Assembly: GCA_030829155.1 (NCBI GenBank)
Contig: JAURBD010000059.1
Location: 1 to 9,515 of the forward strand
Direction of reading: 5' to 3'
DNA length: 9,515 nucleotides
From: Flavobacteriaceae bacterium
Lineage (GTDB): Bacteria; Bacteroidota; Bacteroidia; Flavobacteriales; Flavobacteriaceae
The notes under the pieces are model-generated. The model was not told the origin of the DNA and made no database searches. It saw only the letters and a list, made by a program, of their open reading frames with translations. Made by a program: the position numbers and the translations under genes. This document shows, piece after piece, positions 7,212 through 9,515 of this stretch; position 1 is the stretch's first letter; every line of letters begins with the position of its first letter.

Positions 7212-8287
7212 TTTTTTTTTTCTCCATCGAAGTGGAGTGAAGCTAGTTGCATTACACAAAGTTCGACATGGAGTCTTTTGTTGTTGCTATTTTTGAAGTT
7301 CAATTCACAATCATGTGCCAAATCAAGGGCATCCAATAAGTAATTTAAAGTAAGTTTTTTTGCTTGCTCTTCATGCTCTTTTTGAAGACTTTCGCTTATT
7401 TCTAATAGAGGTATTGTTTTAATTTCCTTGCAGAGCATCAAATCTCTAAAATGCTTTGTAAGACCAGATATGAACTGATGCCCTTCTATTCCTTTTTTAA
7501 GAACCTCATCAAAGAACATTAAGCTATCCGGTATTTTATGATCAATGAGAATATTAGTAAATTTAAGGTAAGAAGCTTTTTCGAGAATATTTAGGTTTTC
7601 TGCTACAGCTTCAGCGGTGAGGTTTTGATTACAAAAACTACTCATTCTATCAAAAATAGATAAGGCGTCGCGCATTGCCCCATCGGCTTTTTGAGCAATT
7701 AAATGTAAAGCCTCATCCTCATACTTAACTCCTTGCTCTTTTGCCAAATTTGCTAAATAATTTTGAGTATCATATACTGTAATTCTTTTGAATTCGAAAA
7801 TTTGACATCTGGATAGAATAGTTGGTATTATTTTATGCTTTTCAGTGGTAGCCAAAATAAAAATAACGTGTTTTGGGGGTTCTTCTAAAGTTTTAAGAAA
7901 TGCATTAAAGGCTGCAGTAGACAGCATGTGTACTTCATCAATGATGTAAACCTTATGTGTTCCAGTCTGAGGGGGGATACGAACTTGATCATTGAGATTA
8001 CGGATATCATCAACAGAATTATTTGAGGCAGCATCAAGCTCAAAAATATTGAAAGCAAAATCTTGATTAGGATCAATACTGTCTTGATCATTGCTGTTAA
8101 TCCGTTTGGCTAAAATTCGAGCACAGGTAGTTTTTCCAACACCTCTGGGGCCACAAAAAAGGAGGGCTTGAGGCAATTGATTTTTGAGAATGGCATTGTT
8201 TAGAGTTTCTGTAATTGCCGATTGTCCAACAACATCTTTGAACTGTTGTGGTCTGTATTTTAAAGCAGATACTATGAAGGGTTCCAT
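7202..8287 (-). CDS. dnaX: DNA polymerase III clamp-loader subunit DnaX, zero-frame gamma-like product
   Basis: DnaX is the AAA+ motor of the clamp loader that places the beta clamp on DNA. From MEPFIVSALKYRPQQFKDVV it shows Walker A GPRGVGKT at 46-53, Walker B IIDEVH at 115-120, LKTLEEPPKHVIFILATTE at 131-149 and the SRC motif at 159-161. Domains II and III follow, ending in CVMQLASLHFDGEKKK. The zero frame then reaches GAA AAC TAA, giving 361 residues, about the size of domains I-III and so comparable to gamma of E. coli. The four-cysteine zinc module of E. coli DnaX (between Walker A and B) is absent. The gene is transcribed divergently from rnpB and converges with ppx. The full-length protein requires a -1 shift at the A10 run. 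Confidence 0.93.
   Translation of the reverse strand: MEPFIVSALKYRPQQFKDVVGQSAITETLNNAILKNQLPQALLFCGPRGVGKTTCARILAKRINSNDQDSIDPNQDFAFNIFELDAASNNSVDDIRNLNDQVRIPPQTGTHKVYIIDEVHMLSTAAFNAFLKTLEEPPKHVIFILATTEKHKIIPTILSRCQIFEFKRITVYDTQNYLANLAKEQGVKYEDEALHLIAQKADGAMRDALSIFDRMSSFCNQNLTAEAVAENLNILEKASYLKFTNILIDHKIPDSLMFFDEVLKKGIEGHQFISGLTKHFRDLMLCKEIKTIPLLEISESLQKEHEEQAKKLTLNYLLDALDLAHDCELNFKNSNNKRLHVELCVMQLASLHFDGEKKKEN
7211..7221 (-). promoter_or_regulatory. dnaX recoding site: A10 run containing A AAA AAG
   Basis: On the coding strand GGAG is followed by ten A and then GG. In the zero frame this reads GAA AAA AAA AAG GAA AAC TAA, so the heptamer A AAA AAG sits in exactly the register used by the E. 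coli dnaX -1 frameshift. A -1 slip places GGA AAA CTA next and opens the 211-codon tail. Gain of one A (or loss of two) during transcription would have the same effect. GGAG just upstream could serve as a Shine-Dalgarno-like stimulator. I saw no strong hairpin in the 60 nt downstream. Confidence 0.75.
7222..7237 (-). promoter_or_regulatory. Hairpin abutting the dnaX A-run
   Basis: On the coding strand CTCCA, loop CTTCGA, TGGAG form a 5-bp stem with a 6-nt loop, directly followed by the A10 tract. A hairpin touching the 5' side of a slippery run resembles the layout of stem-loop-assisted transcriptional slippage. Five base pairs is short and could be chance. Confidence 0.5.
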
Positions 8288-8294
8288 ATTATTT

Positions 8295-8302
8295 CAAATT
8301 TA
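8295..8302 (-). promoter_or_regulatory. Possible dnaX -7 element TAAATTTG
   Basis: On the - strand TAAATTTG matches the Bacteroidota -7 consensus TAnnTTTG. It lies 7 nt before the dnaX ATG, so transcription from it would give an almost leaderless mRNA. No TTG -33 element is at the expected distance, and the region is very AT-rich, so this is tentative. Confidence 0.25.
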
Positions 8303-8308
8303 AAAAAA

Positions 8309-8337
8309 ACTACTTTGATATTTGAGTATACTACTTT
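8309..8337. repeat. Direct repeat ACTACTTT, 21-bp period
   Basis: ACTACTTT occurs at 8309-8316 and again at 8330-8337, exactly 21 bp (two helical turns) apart, in the gap between dnaX and rnpB. It could be an operator for either gene or chance in AT-rich DNA. Confidence 0.3.
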
Positions 8338-8347
8338 AAAATAACAG

Positions 8348-8376
8348 TTAAATTATTAACATAATATGTACCTTTG
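8348..8376 (+). promoter_or_regulatory. rnpB promoter (Bacteroidota type)
   Basis: TACCTTTG at 8369-8376 is an exact TAnnTTTG -7 element. TTA at 8348-8350, 18 bp upstream, may be a weak version of the TTG -33 element. Transcription would begin about 8381, which is where the P1 helix of RNase P RNA starts. Confidence 0.75.
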
Positions 8377-8380
8377 TGGC

Positions 8381-8679
8381 AGCAGGTCTCTTATCGCTGC
8401 TCATTTTTGATGGGGAGAGGAAAGTCCGGACACCAAAGGGCAGTATAACGGGTAACACCCGTCTTTCGTTTTTAACGAAAAGGACAAGTGCAACAGAAAG
8501 TATGTACAGGTAATGCTGTAGTGAAATCAGGTAAACTCTATGCGGTGCAACGCCAAGTAAATTTGCTTTTGAGAGCGGCTCGTTCGATGTAAAGGGGTAG
8601 GCGGTTTGAGCTTTTGAGTAATCAAAAGCCTAGATAAATGATAAGACTCGACAGAATCCGGCTTATGGCCTGCTTTTTT
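8381..8679 (+). ncRNA. rnpB: RNase P RNA, bacterial class A
   Basis: This is the catalytic RNA that removes 5' leaders from tRNA precursors. The universally conserved blocks are present: GAGGAAAGTCCGGAC near 8417-8430 (5' half of P4 and neighbouring core) and ACAGAATCCGGCTTA at 8651-8665 (3' half of P4). GAGAGCGGCTCG and GGTAGGCGG elements lie between them. The ends pair to form P1: AGCAGGTC (8381-8388) with GGCCTGCT (8667-8674), one G-U wobble included. Six T follow (8674-8679). The length, about 300 nt, is slightly below the E. coli RNA, as expected for a compact class A form. Exact ends are inferred from P1 and the promoter, so they may be off by a few nt. Confidence 0.95.
8667..8679 (+). 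terminator. rnpB 3' end and T-tract
   Basis: The P1 3' strand GGCCTGCT runs into TTTTTT. A short local hairpin GGC-TTATG-GCC (8660-8670) precedes the T-run and could help termination. The last two T and the following A are also the rsmD stop codon read on the other strand. Confidence 0.6.
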
Positions 8680-9211
8680 ATTCAAAAAAACTAAAGGTGT
8701 TGGAACCATAATTTCTTGATGACTCAAAATTTGGATGTTCCTCAAATTTGTATTCTTTAGAATGTTCCAGTATTAATATTCCTTCTTCTTTAAGCTGTTT
8801 CCCTTGAAAAATAAGATCAACTATTTTTTCGAAATCTGAATGCGGTAAATCATAAGGTGGATCTGCAAAAATAACATCAAAATTTTGATGCGGTTTTTGA
8901 AGAAACTTAAATACATTTTGATTAATTATTTCAATGTTTAATCCAAATTTCGTGCTTGTTTCTTCAATAAAACGAGTGCAATATTTGTTTTGATCTACTG
9001 CTACAATTTCTTTTACTCCACGTGATCCAAACTCATAACTGATGTTTCCAGTTCCCGAAAATAAGTCTAAAATTTTAATTTCATTGAAAGTAACCCAGTT
9101 TGTCAGTATGTTAAATAAAGCTTCTTTTGATCGGTCTGTTGTTGGACGTACAGGTAGTTTTTTGGGAGCTAATATTCTAAAACCTTTTAAAGAACCCGAT
9201 ATAATTCGCAT
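8678..9211 (-). CDS. rsmD: 16S rRNA (guanine(966)-N2)-methyltransferase RsmD
   Basis: RsmD methylates G966 of 16S rRNA with S-adenosylmethionine, acting on assembled or near-assembled 30S particles. The 177 residues match the family. RIISGSLKGFRILAPK (2-17) and VRPTTDRSKEALFNIL (21-36) are the characteristic N-terminal blocks. The SAM-binding loop DLFSGTGNISYE is at 49-60, and the catalytic DPPY motif is at 117-120 (FADPPYDLP). The start ATG at 9211 overlaps the stop of the upstream DUF3822 gene (TAATG), so the pair is probably translationally coupled. The stop falls within the rnpB T-tract on the opposite strand, and I see no terminator for rsmD before rnpB. Confidence 0.96.
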   Translation of the reverse strand: MRIISGSLKGFRILAPKKLPVRPTTDRSKEALFNILTNWVTFNEIKILDLFSGTGNISYEFGSRGVKEIVAVDQNKYCTRFIEETSTKFGLNIEIINQNVFKFLQKPHQNFDVIFADPPYDLPHSDFEKIVDLIFQGKQLKEEGILILEHSKEYKFEEHPNFESSRNYGSNTFSFFE

Positions 9212-9515
9212 TAGGCAATTTTGTTTTCTAGGAAGGGCGTAGGGTGTTTACTGTTCTTGTTTTCTGATGGAGCATCCAGAAAAATAACATCGTTGTGATA
9301 CTCTTGTACCCCTTGATAATATTCTTTATATGATTCGTATTCTCCTAGGAAAGCCAATTTGAAGTTTTCAGGTTTAAGGTAAAATTGCTCAGTAATATAG
9401 AAAAGGTAGTATAAAAACTCATCTGCATGATTTTGTTCAAAAGTGTTGAATAGTAATAGCTGTGTTCCTTGGAAAAGGAATAAATCAAAAAACCCTTTTC
9501 TTAAGTGAACAAAGA
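9211..9515 (-). CDS. DUF3822 family protein (C-terminal part)
   Basis: An open frame enters from the right edge and ends at TAA 9211-9213, giving 100 visible residues. The sequence FVHLRKGFFDLFLFQGTQLL then LLFNTFEQNHADEFLYYLFY and EQFYLKPENFKLAFLGEY resembles the Bacteroidota DUF3822 family: strand-rich, with the V-(H)-x-R-x-G-xFD and LLLFNTF patterns and a D-E-x-YYL-x-F helix. Members are usually encoded directly before rsmD, as here. Function is unknown; the fold is reminiscent of ASKHA-like proteins such as PilM, but that is only a general impression. No signal peptide can be judged because the N-terminus is outside the window. The tail after FLDAPSEN is low in hydrophobic residues and probably disordered. 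Confidence 0.8.
   Translation of the reverse strand, partial: FVHLRKGFFDLFLFQGTQLLLFNTFEQNHADEFLYYLFYITEQFYLKPENFKLAFLGEYESYKEYYQGVQEYHNDVIFLDAPSENKNSKHPTPFLENKIA

Noticed and set aside
7259..7259. Independent start at TTG for the downstream dnaX frame, making a separate 227-residue protein.
   Set aside because: The first 16 residues are an out-of-frame reading of the conserved MQLASLHFDGEKKK segment; the tail makes sense only as an extension of DnaX.
7033..7296. 87-residue + strand ORF with a hydrophobic, Cys-rich translation.
   Set aside because: It is antisense to the dnaX linker and slippery region; its composition follows from the Lys/Glu-rich codons on the other strand.
8527..8745. 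72-residue - strand ORF across the rnpB 3' half.
   Set aside because: It lies antisense to conserved RNase P RNA and out of frame with rsmD; no protein-like pattern.

Overview
The window reads as chromosomal core sequence of an AT-rich Bacteroidota bacterium, probably Flavobacteriales. Three things point there: the gene order and protein styles (short two-domain Ppx, a DnaX without the zinc module, a DUF3822-rsmD pair, a small STAS-like gene between pyrB and the RNase Z gene), an exact Bacteroidota-type -7 promoter element (TAnnTTTG) before rnpB, and weak or absent Shine-Dalgarno sites. No mobile element, CRISPR array, tRNA or defence system is visible.

Left two thirds (1-6569, + strand): a packed run of eight genes that looks like one operon: pyrR (3' part only) - pyrB - STAS-like small protein - rnz - pdxH - sixA-like phosphatase - ppk1 - ppx. 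Neighbours overlap by 1, 4 or 11 nt or are separated by a few nt; the largest gap is 31 nt before pdxH. It joins pyrimidine synthesis, tRNA 3' processing, PLP synthesis and polyphosphate synthesis and breakdown.

Middle (6576-8287, - strand): dnaX, converging on ppx with a 6-nt gap. It is split over two reading frames that meet at a run of ten A. The zero frame gives a 361-residue gamma-like protein ending just after the clamp-loader core. A -1 shift at A AAA AAG gives a 570-residue tau-like protein with a well-conserved C-terminal domain. A 5-bp hairpin abuts the A-run on its 5' side. This is the most interesting feature here and looks like a recoding site (ribosomal frameshifting or transcriptional slippage), although a homopolymer sequencing error has to be excluded.

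Right end: a 93-bp intergenic region with the rnpB promoter, then RNase P RNA (about 8381-8679, + strand). It is followed tail-to-tail by rsmD (- strand), whose stop codon lies inside the rnpB T-tract, and by the 3' end of a DUF3822-family gene (- strand), whose stop overlaps the rsmD start. I see no wholly new system; the main leads are the dnaX recoding site, the A12 tract in the STAS-like gene, and the antisense arrangement around rnpB.
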